DNA of 64,000 bases from Puccinia triticina (taxonomy: Eukaryota > Basidiomycota > Pucciniomycetes > Pucciniales > Pucciniaceae), in contig NC_070563.1 in the NCBI RefSeq assembly GCF_026914185.1, positions 868,001 through 932,000 of the forward strand. Reading direction: 5' to 3'. Shown here in pieces: positions 1-11,789 of this stretch (the stretch's first letter is position 1; every line of letters starts with the position of its first letter). The notes under the pieces are model-generated. The model made no database searches and was not told the origin of the DNA. It saw only the letters and a list, made by a program, of their open reading frames with translations. The position numbers and the translations under genes were made by a program.

Positions 1-388
1 CAGAGGATGGTAACAAGTTAAAATACATTTCTGAGATCCTTGACTTTTTGAATCCCGTGCTGGCTAACAGAAAGGTGTTTTGTCCTTGCGCAAGGCTGGC
101 TACTGCCTGAATTTGAAGTGGCTTTAATGCCTCTTGACCACCGTAAAACTTCTTTGCTCGAGTGGCAATTTCCATCTCCAAGGCTTCACCTTTCTTTCGA
201 GAGACCTTTTGCACGACATGAATACCAGTAGTGGGGTCTTTGGAGCTCTGTGATTGTTTGCGCTTATTTACCAACTTTTTCGAGCTAGATGAGGACTTGA
301 GAGGTAATTTCAATGAGTTGATTGGGCTTTGGGATGACTTTGTTGGAAGCTTGGATGGAGTAGTCAAGCTTTTCTTTTTTATCACCAT
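1..388 (-). CDS. RecQ-like DEAD-box helicase, N-terminal fragment (runs off left edge)
   Basis: Reading leftwards from ATG at 388, one frame stays open to the window edge (129 codons). The first 75 residues are basic and low complexity (Lys, Ser, Pro). Then comes a helicase entry region, LKPLQIQAV (residues 88-96, Q-motif type), and a Walker A-like stretch LLASTGFKKS (107-116). In DEAD/RecQ helicases this site normally reads TGxGK(S/T), so the second Gly is Lys here while the Lys and Ser remain. Two G-to-A changes on the coding strand would explain it. Known family role: ATP-dependent 3'-5' DNA unwinding; such genes are often multicopy in rust genomes. Only the start is visible, so activity, introns and full length cannot be judged. 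The altered Walker A suggests a decaying or inactive copy. Confidence 0.72.
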   Translation of the reverse strand, partial: MVIKKKSLTTPSKLPTKSSQSPINSLKLPLKSSSSSKKLVNKRKQSQSSKDPTTGIHVVQKVSRKKGEALEMEIATRAKKFYGGQEALKPLQIQAVASLAQGQNTFLLASTGFKKSRISEMYFNLLPSS

Positions 389-2048
389 TCTTGATTGTTT
401 GGTTTCACAAAAAAAAGTGTGATATTTGAAGAATTGGTTACTTGGATCTCAGCGCACTACATAACCAAACCGTTGTTCACTGGTATTTTGACTAGACTAA
501 CAATCATGATCATCAGATTCAAAAATCTATGGATTTAACACTCCCAACTGGCTGTATTTAGTCAAAAGCCCGTGAGAGGGTCCATGGACCAATGATCCAA
601 ATGGATCTGCACCTGTCAAACTCTAGTTCCGAAAAAACCAGGGGATGATGGACTAAAAATTACAAGCCACTGGCTATTTTTGGCCAATTGTTTCCAAAAA
701 AAAAAGGGAATACACCTGAGACGCAAGGCTACAGCTTTGTCTGCTCAGAATTATTTTTGAGAGGTTCTGTATTTTTTAAACAGAGGTTGAGTTTAAAAAA
801 TGTGAAAATCAGGCCAATTTCTCAAAGTGCTCAGGCCGTGTGGCTGACTTTTGGGGTAAGCCTCTCCTACGGAGAGTCCCTTCGGGACCCCCGTTCGAGA
901 GGCTTTGTTAAGCTCGGGTAGAGCTTGGCACACAGCCAAGTCCCGCTTGGCCGAGATCAAGCTCTGGGCCGATGGGATCTGTGACCTGGCATGCAACGCG
1001 CCGGCCCTCGTCTCTGCCTCAAAAGGCAAGAACAACGTATCCTCGAGGAGGGGAAACGTTCTGCCTTCTCGACATCGCACATCGGACATCAGGGAGCTTT
1101 TCCTTCTCGATGGCTGGTCTGTAGGCTGGTCATCGGGGAGGAAAGACTCCCTTCGCGGTGGGTGATACTAAGTCTTGTATCGATCATCAAGAAGGGAGTC
1201 TTCCCTTCTCGATGACCGGTTTGTAGACCGACCATCGAGGAGGGAAACTTCTCTCCTTGATGGCCGGCACAGCGTTTGGCGTGCGCGGCACCCTCGCTTG
1301 AAATCGGCCCAGCGGGGCTTTGTGCCGAACCCCGCCCACTTTGCGATATGCCAAGCGGGGGTTGGGAGTGTGCCAGGCGGGTTTGAGGATCGGCCAAGCG
1401 GGCTTTAGGGCCGGCCACGCGCACTTGGCCTTTTTTCGGCCAAACTTTGGTGAGTGCCCAGACAGGCTTGCAACACCATATATCGGGGTGCCCCTGCCTC
1501 AGGGCATCCAAATGGGGCCTGATTGGACCAAATTGCTGTTGATGTCAACAGTATACTCATAGTAAACAGTGTTTGCACAACAAGAGGGACATCTTGATTT
1601 AGTTGAGTATGGATTGATGGATAATGAAGAGGAGGAATTTGAGTGCAAAGAACTTCTCTACACATAGAGACCAATAAAAAGATAACTTAAGTGGTGAGAT
1701 GGAGGAAATCGATAAAGTGGATTCTCGGGAGTGAAAGAACGAGGAGTAGACACTGGTAGGACTGCGGATAACTAAAACATGATATTATGTATGACAAGAG
1801 AAGCAAGGTCGGATGTTGGATCTCTGTAACTCCACAGAAACCAAAACTAAACGGACCCCCCCCAAAAAAAAACCTCTACTGATAAACGAAAAAGGAAACT
1901 ACACATGTATGGATAAGAAAACAAGAAAAGTTACAGCAACTGCGCGACTTGGAAGAACATAAATCAGTGTGTGCAGCAAGGGGGTGTATAATTTACCGAG
2001 AGGCGATAGTCTGTGAGGGGGAATGAAAGATAGCCAGCAGGAAAGAGA
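389..2048. other. intergenic, with degenerate palindromic repeats at 840-1500
   Basis: No supported gene. Between about 840 and 1270 short blocks of the type gaggagggaaac / cttctcgatgg alternate in both orientations, as in a decayed hairpin minisatellite. From 1300 to 1430 a roughly 25-bp GC-rich unit with the core gccaagcggg recurs imperfectly about five times. These open frames look like repeat artefacts. Confidence 0.5.
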
Positions 2049-2070
2049 ATATATATATATATATATATAT
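2049..2070. repeat. (AT)n microsatellite
   Basis: An uninterrupted AT dinucleotide run of 22 bases in the 3' flank of the minus-strand gene that ends at 2315. Confidence 0.9.
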
Positions 2071-2314
2071 GCGTGTGTGCGAAGGGTGTAGATGATTTAC
2101 AAGAGAAGAGAAAAGGAGAAGAAAGAGGGATGAGACTGGAGATTCGCCGAGGAGAGGGTGATCGATGTGTATAGAAAGTCTGGATCGAGGGCCATGTGAC
2201 GCGCATAGACGATCTCGGTGAGCGGATCGTGCGAACCAGCGCCGCTGATATGGATGGGCTTGCGAGATGTATGAAGTATTTTGGGGGATATAGGTTGCAG
2301 AGGAGGCGATGGGG

Positions 2315-3413
2315 CTACCGTTCCCACCAGTTGGTGGCCGGCCTGGAGGCGGCATTGTCGAGGGCATGCTGGAGGAGCGAGAGGCTCGGGTCGAGGGTAT
2401 GGCTCTGCGAGCGCCGATGGGCGGGGCTGGCGGATGGGGAGGGGGGGAGGAGGGGGGAGTGGGAGTTGGGGATGGGGGGCAGGAGGGGGGGTCTGGAGGC
2501 GAGTGCGGCCTGGCCTTGGACGATGAGCCCCTGGATCTGCGCCTTGAACGCCCGCATCTCCGGGTCGTCCTCCTCGTCCTCTTCCTCGGGGTCGTTGGCG
2601 TGCTCGGGCGAGAGGGGGTCGGAGGGCGGGGGGACGTAGGGGTCGAGGGAGCAGACGAAGTCGGCCATCAGCTCGTCGTCGATCTGGGCCGTGTGTCTGC
2701 GGACGGGGAGCCGGTGGTGGCGGGTGGGGTTGGCTGTTCTGCGAGGGGCGGGCATTGCGGCGGCGGCGGAGGGCTGGAGGACGAAGTTGATGGGGGGACG
2801 GAAGGCGGGCGGGCCGGGCGGGGCAGGGCGGGAGGCGGGGTGGAGGCGGGAGACGGAGGCGCGGAGGCGCGGGCGACGAGGGGGCGGATGTGGAGGGGCG
2901 GGGTGGTCGGCCTGGCGCGGCTCGTAGGGCGGCGGCGGGGGGGACGAGAGGATCTGGTGGGCGGCTGGGTGGGCGGCGTGGGTGCTGGCTGGGCTGGATG
3001 GCGAGGGCTTGGCGGGGATGGGCCTGGGGGAGATCGGGGCTACGAAGCTGTGTGGGTCCTGCTCGTCCTCTGCGAGTGTCCGGCCGCACCAGAACTGATA
3101 GGCAGCATCTAGACGCCAAAACAGGAAAGCTCCGTCAGTCAGTCAGTCAGTCAGTCTCTTGGGATGGTGTGTGTGCAGACTGACATCCGATGGCCGATGT
3201 GAAGAGGGCTGCGTCGAGTGCGGTGGAGAGGATGCCGGCGACGCCCTTGCGTCGTTTCTTGGCCGGCTGCTGCTGCTGCTCTTTCTCCTGCGTCATGGGC
3301 TGGCGGTGGTCATGGTGGGGGGGGTGCTGGGCTGGGGGGTGTTCGGAGGAGGCTGCTCGGGTGCGCTTGCGTCTGCTGGTCCTGTTTTCTGCGCCTGCCA
3401 CTCCCAATGCCAT
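2315..3413 (-). CDS. hypothetical proline-rich protein with one predicted membrane-like segment
   Basis: Two exons, 3413-3185 and 3108-2315, joined by a 76-nt GT-AG intron whose ctgac repeats could serve as branch points. The spliced frame is exactly 341 codons (340 aa), which supports the model. The N-terminus is basic (a KKRRK cluster near residue 56). It is followed by a hydrophobic stretch spanning the splice junction (ALFTSAIGYAAYQFW), then a long Pro/Ala-rich low-complexity region. Near residue 205 is an acidic block (PEEEDEEDDPEMRAFKAQI) predicted to start a helix, and the C-terminus ends in NWWER. I chose the ATG at 3413; the frame is open a little further upstream but without an ATG. 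I do not recognise the family. Nuclear or membrane location cannot be decided. The ATG-rich frames on the plus strand are mirror artefacts of its GC-rich coding sequence. Confidence 0.6.
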
Positions 3414-4138
3414 CCTTCTTCGTCGTCTTCTCCGGCTCAAATAGAAATTAAAGTTTGCGGGTGCTGTCGCTGGGAAGAGCTGGCCTGATTGCGGTGGGGC
3501 TGTGAAGAATTCTCAAGCCCCCCAGCTCTATGGTCTCCTAACCCCCGCTGAGTCAACTCCCTCTCACTCTCACTTCAGCCAATCACACGCCACAGTAGAA
3601 CAGAACAGCCCATCTTATGTACATAAATAAATAAATAAACATTCCAACCAGAACACTCAGCCATCAGTTACAGGAGACACGCCGTTCCCTGCAGTTCCAA
3701 GCTGCTTAGACTGGAGTCTTACCACATCACCCTCCTAAAAAAAAAGAAACATGCAGACCTCACGAGCCTATCAAGTTATGAACAAGAGCTTGGCAAATCC
3801 AAAAGGAACCAACCCATAACGAATCTTCTTGGATCAACCCATCTCTGATCATATCTATCCTGGAGATCGGTGAGAGTCGGATGGCAAACAAGGTTCTCTA
3901 CTTGCAGCTGCATTGCGAAGATATAGAGAACAGAGATGGAACTTGGATGGAGAAGATACCAGAAACAAAAAAAAAAAACGAGACCTGAACTAGACAATTG
4001 ATCAAGGAGATATAAAATGGTATAAAATTACAACGGGGTTTCCGACGAACAAGACTGACTCTATTGGTCTATCAGGAGCATGGCCCGGCGTCTGCTTCCC
4101 CGCGAGCCTATGGCTCCCGCTGAGATATCGCGAAAGTG
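3414..4138. other. intergenic between divergently oriented repeats and HPT1 3' end
   Basis: AT-rich sequence with an ATAAATAAATAAAT stretch near 3625, short poly-A runs and the probable 3' flank of HPT1 (poly-A rich at 3968-3980). It also holds the 5' flank of the upstream minus-strand gene. No ORF with family features. Confidence 0.5.
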
Positions 4139-5708
4139 TCATGGTAGTTTTGGCGAGCCCGACGCCTGGGCCAACTTGTTATGGGCATCAATATCCTTGG
4201 CTTCCCATGGATACTTCAAAGGCACATTCAAACCCCCACCGGAAGAAACAGTATCAGTTTTCTGGGACCAGGAGGCGGAACCAAGGATGGACGGCGGGCT
4301 TACATCGATCCACAGATCCCCGACGGTCTTGCCGGCGAAGTATTTGATGTGCCCGGGGATGCTAGCCGCCTTCGGTTTGTCCTTGTTGTGGACTACACAA
4401 AAGCCGCCAACTCGATCGTCAACACTGGGCCATCCCAAAAAAAAAAAGAGGATAAGGGGGGAGACGGACGGACCGACAAAGATGGCGAATCGGGTGGCCG
4501 GGAGCTGGGCCTGTTCGGCCGCACTGAGCTTAGCCAGCTGGCTCTGCACGTCTTTCTCCAGCTCGTGGATCGCATACGAGAGCGTCGTCCGGGTGTCGTC
4601 TACTTCGTCCTACACACGCGCGCGCTCACAGGAGTCGGGATGAGTATCAGTGGAGTGGGACTTATGAGGCAGCGACAGGACTTACGACTATCAATATCCT
4701 CTTGCCTAAAAGCGGGTTCCGGCCTAGAGTTGTAAAGTCAAGCCTGGACCAGAAAACAAGAAACACGGTTGTTTAGGTGTGAATTGGGGGCGATGGAGGA
4801 AAGAAGCGAGCAGGAGGATCGAGAGAGAAAAGTGGTGATTACCATTGAGTCCTGGAGGATCAGATGAATACAGACTCAGTCAATGCCTTTTTCTTGCCGA
4901 TTATGATGACAAATTAAGACCGTAGCAAATGGAAGGCAACATACCTGACGACTTCCTTGCCGACTTTTTCCTCGGTAGTCGGCAGCCCGTCGGCCTGGTC
5001 GCTCGTCCCCAGCTCCTCATACAACGACAATCCGATGGCCTGCAATGGTCCATTCAATCAGCATAGCACATCGCTCGCGGCCTTCTCTTGAGCATGTCTG
5101 CGTTCTTCGGGATAGCGGCCACACATACCTGGATCGGGATGTTTTTCTTGCTGGGATCCTTCAGAAACGTCCGCTGCAAAAAAAACATGCGAAATGAGAT
5201 GATACTTCTTGCCCCAGAAAACCCTCCTTTGTTCTTTCTTTGCGATTCCCATGGAGTTAGAAGATCGGTAAAGCTAACCAACCAATACTCTCGCTGGAAA
5301 AAACCCGCCGCCTCCAATGGCGATCATAATTTCGGGCCTGCAAAAAATTCAACGACGGGAGGTGATGGATTGACGGATATACATGAGTTTTTTTTTGTGC
5401 GTGTGTTTGGCGGGTCCGGTCTGAGATGGTGTAACTTGCCCGAACTCATCCCGGATCGTTGCAGAAGCGTTAGCGATAGTCGTCTAACCACGCCAGAAGG
5501 ATAAGAAAAGAAGTGGAAAAGTTAAAGGTTATGGTCAGTGACTGATGGAGCGAGATAAATGGGGAGGGATTGTGCTCACGTGGATATCCTCATAGGTCAC
5601 CCGAACATCTGCGAGTCCGGACAAGTCAAAAGGAAAGGATCGGTCAACTACAAGTGGTGGTTTCTGGAGAGTCGGGGGTGGGAGCTTACGTCCGTCGTCA
5701 GATGCCAT
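4139..5708 (-). CDS. HPT1: hypoxanthine-guanine phosphoribosyltransferase, 11 exons
   Basis: Purine salvage enzyme, cytosolic: transfers phosphoribose from PRPP to hypoxanthine or guanine. Exons run 5708-5690, 5608-5580, 5483-5440, 5337-5283, 5173-5129, 5039-4945, 4851-4843, 4743-4686, 4609-4474, 4392-4304 and 4213-4139. They total 654 nt, giving 217 aa, against 221 for the yeast protein. Key blocks are in the family order: VTYEDIH near the start, the PPi loop IAIGGGGFFPARVL (36-49), RTQW, the PRPP-binding motif ILIVDEVDDTRTT (115-127), VVHNKDKPK, YFAGKTVGDLW and a closing YPWEAKDID. Every junction is phase-consistent. The third intron only works as a GC-AG intron (donor GCAAGT at 5439), and exon 7 is a 9-nt microexon completing RTQW. 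A decayed second copy lies at 36404-36862. Confidence 0.93.
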
Positions 5709-6377
5709 TGTTTGGTCGCTTGTAGCGGAAGTAGGATACGCGTGTGGGCTGGGTTCAAGCAGGTGACTCGGTGTTGGTAAAGGAACCACAAGTTGTCGGA
5801 GTTTCAAAAACTTTGCGGCGCCGGAGCTCGGAAGACGAAGCGCCCCGGGCCCCGAAACTCTCCCAGCCGACACAACTTCACGTAAAACCATGATTATTTC
5901 TTCTTCTTTTTGCGTCAGGTGGTGTCTGAATCCGGACCGACACGCTTCGAGATCCCTGAATGGCCTCGTCATCGGGCTCCAAGAAAGATTTCCAACCGAT
6001 GTGAAACAACCTATTTTCACCCGAGCAGCCATCCCCCCGCCGGTGTTCATCTCAATTCCCCTTTTCGAGGCAGGTTTCCGTTTGGAAGTGAGAATTTCCT
6101 GTGACTTTTCACATCCTACGTACGCTGAGGATTTCTTACCTCAATCGTGTTTAATTCTTCTCATCAATCAGGTTGTCATCTCGAGAGGCTAGATTCACCC
6201 AAAAATGGTCGTCCTCCTTTTAGTTCGTCAGGAGGGTTGACCATCAAGGTAAGTCTCAACAATACGAATAGTAACTCTCTTCATTCCCTTGGGAAGTAAA
6301 CTCACTATGCTTATTCATTCCCATCCGTTGTATCTTGGTCCAGCCACTAGAAAACAGCGAAGAACCAGACCCTCTCT
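5709..6377. promoter_or_regulatory. shared upstream region between HPT1 and the divergent family pseudogene
   Basis: Head-to-head spacer holding the HPT1 promoter. A GC-rich box gccccgggccccgaaac at about 5849 recurs near 41657, upstream of the decayed second copy of this locus, so the spacer was part of the duplicated block. No recognisable TATA box was assigned. Confidence 0.45.
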
Positions 6378-7317
6378 GATCCGGGCACAAGCACGAACCC
6401 AAGTGCAAGTTAGTCAAAGCTCCCCGGAAACAGAGCTATGATTTCGAGAAACTCACAGATAACAAAAATTACACTCCTTACAGATTGGAGCCGATGGGCC
6501 TTGATTATGCACTCTACACTCTGTCCGCGCACACACGATGTTTGAGGATGCGGAAGCTGATAAGGTGATGTTCGAGGGCATGGGCAAGAAAATTGAGCTG
6601 TTGAACATCATCGAAACCTGAACCCCGAAACAATCTTTGAAGATACAACAAATCTTATGAAATTTCAGCTCATATCACGTGTTTGGTTCAGAAAATGACG
6701 ACCGATTCATCACCAGTCAACACTCATGTCCATCAGTTAGAAAAACCCGATCTAGCTCTTCTTCACCAAGATTGGCTCGCACCAGCACCATCAATCAATC
6801 CAGTACTTGAGCTTTTAACACCCATCCCACCCTAAAATCGAAGACTCAATAGTGCAGAAGATGGAACCAATAGAAAACATCTTGTTCGAGTGGGTCGATC
6901 GATCATACCGCCCCTCAAGCTAATCAGACTCTTCTCGTATAAGATCTCAAAACCAACATCAAGCACACTGCCGTTCACGTTTGATACAGCAATCAATACC
7001 GACACACTCAACCGCTTAAGCCGCAATCCCGGGGACATTGTTGAAATATTCAAACTGATTGTACAATTGCTTTTCCGCATACTATCAAAGAAAGCAGCAA
7101 ATTAATCATGAAGATCAGCTTGGGTCTCACTTCGACAGGCTCTTTGCAACCTGTGATTCAACTCTACTTCTGCTATCCTTTTATCTGGTTCCGCTTGGAA
7201 ATCGTCCCATATAAGAATCCCTTCAAGATGTACTCCTCGATTTGGCGGTTCTTTGGCGTATGGCTATGGGACGTTTTCAAGCCGCTCTTGGAGGATGTTA
7301 TTGAGGAATTCGAGTAA
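6378..7317 (+). pseudogene. copy 1 of the unrecognised four-copy gene family, heavily decayed
   Basis: Several short blocks match the intact copy at 43890-45189. A start-like atccgggcacaag precedes a degenerate first donor at about 6379. Next are a block with FEDAEADK (about 6540), a stretch corresponding to KTDVALVQEEWLA (about 6747, in shifted frames), LIRLFSYKISKPTS (about 6920), and a C-terminal part with YPFIWFRLEIVP and LWRF-type residues (7167-7260). Stops and frameshifts separate all of these. Gene order is the same as in the second block: HPT1 on minus, then this family on plus. Confidence 0.6.
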
Positions 7318-8191
7318 AAAATGTACGCAACCTTCCTCTTCAATGGCCTGCATCCACTTAGCCATCCCATCTCACTGCCTCACTGACACTGCTGTTCAGA
7401 TATACCCCAGCCGAACGTCCCTCCAGGTTCTGCTTTCGTTCCGCGATCTGCCACATCTATGGCATCGCAATGTGTATCGATTTCAATGGGGCTGTTGTTT
7501 GCTCTTGAAGCTGAGTACATATGTACAAACAAGAAATTCTGGTCCCGCTCAGATGTGTACCCACAAACGCAGCCGCCGTTGGTATATTCATGATAGCAGC
7601 AGCTCACACCGTGTTTGGTACAAAAAAATAAACTCTTACATCACTGCTTGATTTTGATGTGTGTGTTCGTGTTTGTTTGTCCATCCGTCTTGAGCTGGGG
7701 TTGTAGATTTTCCTTGGATGGCATGGCTTGAACCTAGAACCAATCTTAAATCGTGTCTTGCTTCTTGTCTTTACTTGAGTACACATTCCTCTTGATGATT
7801 GGTTCTAACTGGTCGTTGAGAGGGCTCAGCTTCAAACCATCACTGCATGAGTATCGCGTAGCCTCGCGTAGCACGGGTGCCCTTGAGAGCTGGCGAGGTC
7901 TGGCGAGGTGCAACCCAATTCGTGATTATACAAGCATCCTGCTGGTCGATCTGGATGGTGTTGGAAACGGGAATGGTACAGCCATGTCAGAAAAGCTTGC
8001 CGGCTCGCGTGGCTGAAACGATTTCAGCGTTTCAGCCACAGGCCTGTACAGCTTCACTGTACAGGCAGACAAAACCCGTTCGGGCAGCCGGTTTCGCCTG
8101 ACAAGGGTGCCGGGCCGGGCGAGGGGCGAGGGAGGCAGGGGCGGAAAAGTTGGGCCTGCCCGAAAGCAAGCTTTTCTAACATGGCTGTATA
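7318..8191. other. intergenic with perfect short palindromes
   Basis: No gene supported. Two adjacent hairpins stand out at 8009-8066: ggctgaaac...gtttcagcc and gcctgtacag...ctgtacaggc. They resemble motifs inside the neighbouring transposon end (ctgtac, cttcagcc) and may be a relic of an older insertion of a related element. Confidence 0.4.
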
Positions 8192-8607
8192 CATATCTGT
8201 TCAGCTTGTACAGCAATATCGAGAAAGCTTGCGTTTCCAGCGGTCCGACTTTGGACCGCCAACTTGACTTCAGCCACAGCTGACTTCAGCCAACAGAAGA
8301 ATACAGCTTCTGTATCTCTCTGTCCCCCTCCTCTCTCTCTCTCCTCTCTCCATGCCCCCCCCCCCCCCCCCGAATCCGGTCAGCCGCTGTGCCTCCCCCC
8401 CCCCCAAGCCACCGACCCACATTCCGGCCGCCGGAGTTTTTATCCAGCAACCGCCGAGTTTTTTTTCCAGCAGCCCCCGCCCGCCTGCCGTCCATCAATC
8501 GGCCTCACTAATCGACCCAAAATCTTTTGACCGGCCGATCGTGAGCTCCATTTCTCTTCCCCCTCCCCCATCGGCATCCTCTCCAGACTATCAGATCTGA
8601 CAGTCCC
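8192..8607 (+). repeat. left terminal inverted repeat of the Tc1-type element
   Basis: Inverted match to 13080-13492: starts with the tgtacagcaatatcg block, continues through cggtccgactttggaccg, CT-rich and poly-C stretches, and ends cagatctgacagtccc. The C-run lengths differ between the two ends. Open frames in it are not genes. Confidence 0.9.
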
Positions 8608-8773
8608 ACATCTTCAATCCAGCCTAACCGTCTCCCACCAACCCAAGTTTTGGACCCGCCCGCCCCAAAATCCAGACCCGGCAAAGAAATCTATTGTATG
8701 TTTTTATTTTTCACACTTGTGTTCCCTGCGCCTTCACATGCTGATCCGGCCATGTTGTACACGGCAGGGACCC

Positions 8774-11036
8774 ATGTATACCCACCAAAGCTCAACCATT
8801 CCGCCCCTCCCTTTCCCTAATGATCCAAATGGATCACAGGAATCCTACTTGGGGCCGTCCCTCGGCGATGTCGGCGACTCGCGATCGTATGTCTTGTTTG
8901 GGGATTCGCAAGCCCCCTCTCAGTCCCAGCCAAACCAACCCGTGCCTCAGTCCCAGCCAAACCAACCCGTACCAACTGCGCCAAAAAAGGTAGAAAATGT
9001 CAGAACGATCGCCCTTGAATGTGCGGTATTTGCCCCCGCGGTGGCCCACCAGCTTGCGGTGGCTCATAATGGAAAGGCGGCGGCGTCGACCCCGGAATGG
9101 TCCAAGTTGGGCCACAGCGCCACGGATCGGCCTACTTGGACGACCAGCATCACCTCGCATTCGTGGACCAACTTCAAGTCGGAGGTCATGAACCGCGTCG
9201 GTGGCGAACGCGCCTACGTTGCGTTGCACCTCCGTACTATGGAGGCACAAGGAGGTACCCTGCAGTGGAGGTGCATCATCCGCAACAACCGAGTTTTTGG
9301 TGTCAAGGCCAACGTGGCAATTTCGACCGAGAAGGAATTCAAGGCTTTTGTCGCCGAGGTAGTCCGCAACCCTTCAAACGATGTGGTCATTAGGATCACT
9401 ATGGATGATCCCGGGGCCCAGCAGAAGCAAGCTGCAGCGGTTTGTCCCTGCGCCAACATATTTTTACGTTGATTGCTTCAAAGCTAATGTGTTTTTCGTT
9501 TTTCTTTTGGATTCTAGGCAAGAGCTCAGGATGAAAACCTGGCTCTGAATTATGCCCCAGAAGAGACCCGGTTAGCACTGCAACGCAAGGCCAATTGGTT
9601 GGTCATGAATGTATGTTTATTTTTACCTTTGGTTTGTTTTATTCTAACCTTCTCCAAAGCTGATATGTTTGGCCACACATTCAGCCCAAGTCAGATGTGG
9701 ACTCGGCCGAAATTATCAAGCTTGTTGGGGCAATAACCGCACACATCGTGACGAAGTATGGCGCGAATGGCGAGACTAAATTCATCAAAGATCCGATGAA
9801 TCCGACGCATAACTCAATTGGGATATACACCAATAACCTCTGGATTTGGGCCCGAGCGCTCTATTTCTCGGCCCCCCACGTTGACATGGATACTCCCCCG
9901 GCGACCAAAGATTTCCCAACAACCAAAAAGCCAGTATATACCCTTGAAGAGCTCGCCAACCGGATGCCTATTAATGCACGCACGGCGAAGGGGGCCACAA
10001 ATACCGGCCAGACAAACGAGCACCCTGTGAAGGTCACCCCCAAGTGGGTTTCATCTTCTGGTCGCATTTTGCCAACCCGTGTGATGCCTGCCAGTCACGC
10101 TGCAACACCCTCAGGTTCAGGAACTGACGCTCCACCCTCGGATCGACTCACCGCCGATGACTCGCCTTCCCTGAACACAAAGAGAGCGACGTGTGCCCCG
10201 CCTGCTTCGACTACTCATTGGGGCGAGCCTTACAGTGGAGATATGGCACCTATATCTCAACCACGGGTCCTCTCCTCGGGCCCCGTGGGGATCCCCCTGG
10301 CCTCACCCACATCCCTCGGCCGCGAAGATCTCCCTGAATTGGATCAACTTGTGCCTCCCCTCAATTCCCTCCCGGGCTCGCCACTCCCGTCGAAGGGCCC
10401 CTCCCTGTCCGTCAGTGACATGTTCCCTGCGGATCTCGGCCCAGAACCCGATGAGCTCGAAAGCTCTCACTCCGCCTCGGCCTCGGGCCTGCGCTCTCAA
10501 GCGAGTACGGATATAGAATACATCTCAGGCGGTCAAGACCGATCACCTGTTTGCAAACTTCCGCGGAGCCCTGCCACAGACGGCATGGCACACACCATGA
10601 GCCGGCTCAAATTCAACAATCGCCGGTCCCCGCCTCGTCCCAGTGGCTTATCTCCGACTCGTAAAGCCCCTGGTTCAGGTTCTACCTCAGCGAAGCTGGC
10701 CGCCCCCCCGCCCGTGGCGATACGGCCGCACCAGTTGACTCTCTGGACGGCTGGGTATCTGATTCTAGTCCGCCGAGGGTGATTCGCAAGCACGGACCCG
10801 GACGACTTAATGCAGCCGGCCGCGCGCTTGGAATGGAGGAGTTCCTCGATCACTGCAACTTCAGCCGAACTAACCCCAACCCACGTGGTTTAATCAACAT
10901 TGCGCTGGTCAGCCACTGGAGTTTTTTCGCAGAGACCGACTTGCGCGAGTTGAGAACCATGAACTTCCCAATCCCGATTGCGCGACAGCTTCTATCTGGG
11001 GCTCAAGACCTGATTCCTACTCACTACAACGAATGA
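8774..11036 (+). CDS. passenger protein of the Tc1-type element, unrecognised; one frameshift near the end
   Basis: Exons 8774-9439, 9518-9610 and 9685 onward, all phase 0 with clean GT-AG introns. A 5'-UTR intron (about 8697-8767, donor gtatgt, acceptor cggcag) probably precedes the start. The protein contains a short tandem SQPNQPVP repeat, a compact middle section (residues about 70-290, with WRCIIRNNRVFG and NNLWIWARALYFS) and a long Ser/Pro-rich tail. The main frame stops at 10782. Shifting by one base near 10740 continues through DGWVSDSSPPRVIRK to a final stop at 11036, so a small indel in a CT repeat is likely. I do not recognise the family. Lying with a transposase inside the same inverted repeats suggests an accessory role in transposition, but nothing in the sequence proves it. 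Confidence 0.6.
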
Positions 11037-11789
11037 GTCGGTATGAATAACTCACCGGGCATTTGTGAGCTGCTGAGTATCCCAAGGTTTTTTTTGGAGG
11101 CATGTGCCCTTTTTTTCCTTGCGGATCAGCCCCATAGCAGCCACAACACACGCTCTTTCTTATATTTATCTTGATCCCATGATTGATTTCTTTTGATGCC
11201 TTGGAATTTTCTTGCTTCACTACTAGTAGTTTATCATATCTCGGATTGTTTTTGCTTAACAATGATTGACTTGTTTTTATATATTGATGATATCGGGAAT
11301 ACACGCATAATTCTCTCTTATGTTGTCATGCACTGCACCCGCGGAAGTTACGAGTGCATGTCTGCAAAACAGACAAGTCCCACACTCCCACATGCGGGCA
11401 AAAGCAAATTTGGGGTAAGTCCCGCGTTTTTGACTGGCAGACAGGCCCCTCATAAACGAGGCAAAAACGGACAAGTCCCTCACTCCCAAGGGGCCTGTCA
11501 AAAACGGACAAGTCCCTCACTCCCTCATGCGGGGGAAAGCAAATTCACATTGGTGCACTCATCACTTAGAGCTGGTTCACAGCGCCGTCGGCGCGGTCCA
11601 GGCCGCTGGAAAACAGGGTAAGAGTATGTGTTGAGAGTTCTGGCCCCTCGGGCCCGTGGATTACCAAATTTATTGAGACTAATGTGATAACTCAATGATA
11701 TGGGATACAAGGCAATAATTGACCATTGAACAAGGGGGGTAGCAGATTAGGAAGCAAGCAAAGGAGGTGCAGTTCCCCGTGGTTGGGAT
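11037..11789. other. spacer between the two convergent genes of the Tc1-type element
   Basis: Holds three imperfect copies of a 17-25 bp unit with core acaagtccctcactccc (11368-11525). Two of these follow caaaaacgg, and related catgcggg-aaagcaaatt blocks occur at 11391 and 11526. Otherwise AT-rich without gene signals. Confidence 0.5.

Noticed and set aside
2097..3119. 340-codon minus frame and 267-codon plus frame in the GC-rich region
   Set aside because: Shadow frames of the spliced gene 3413-2315; composition is Pro/Arg or Gly/Val without structure.
8264..8600. Pro-rich frames at 8264-8600 and 13087-13517
   Set aside because: Lie inside the Tc1-type inverted repeats and appear in both copies.
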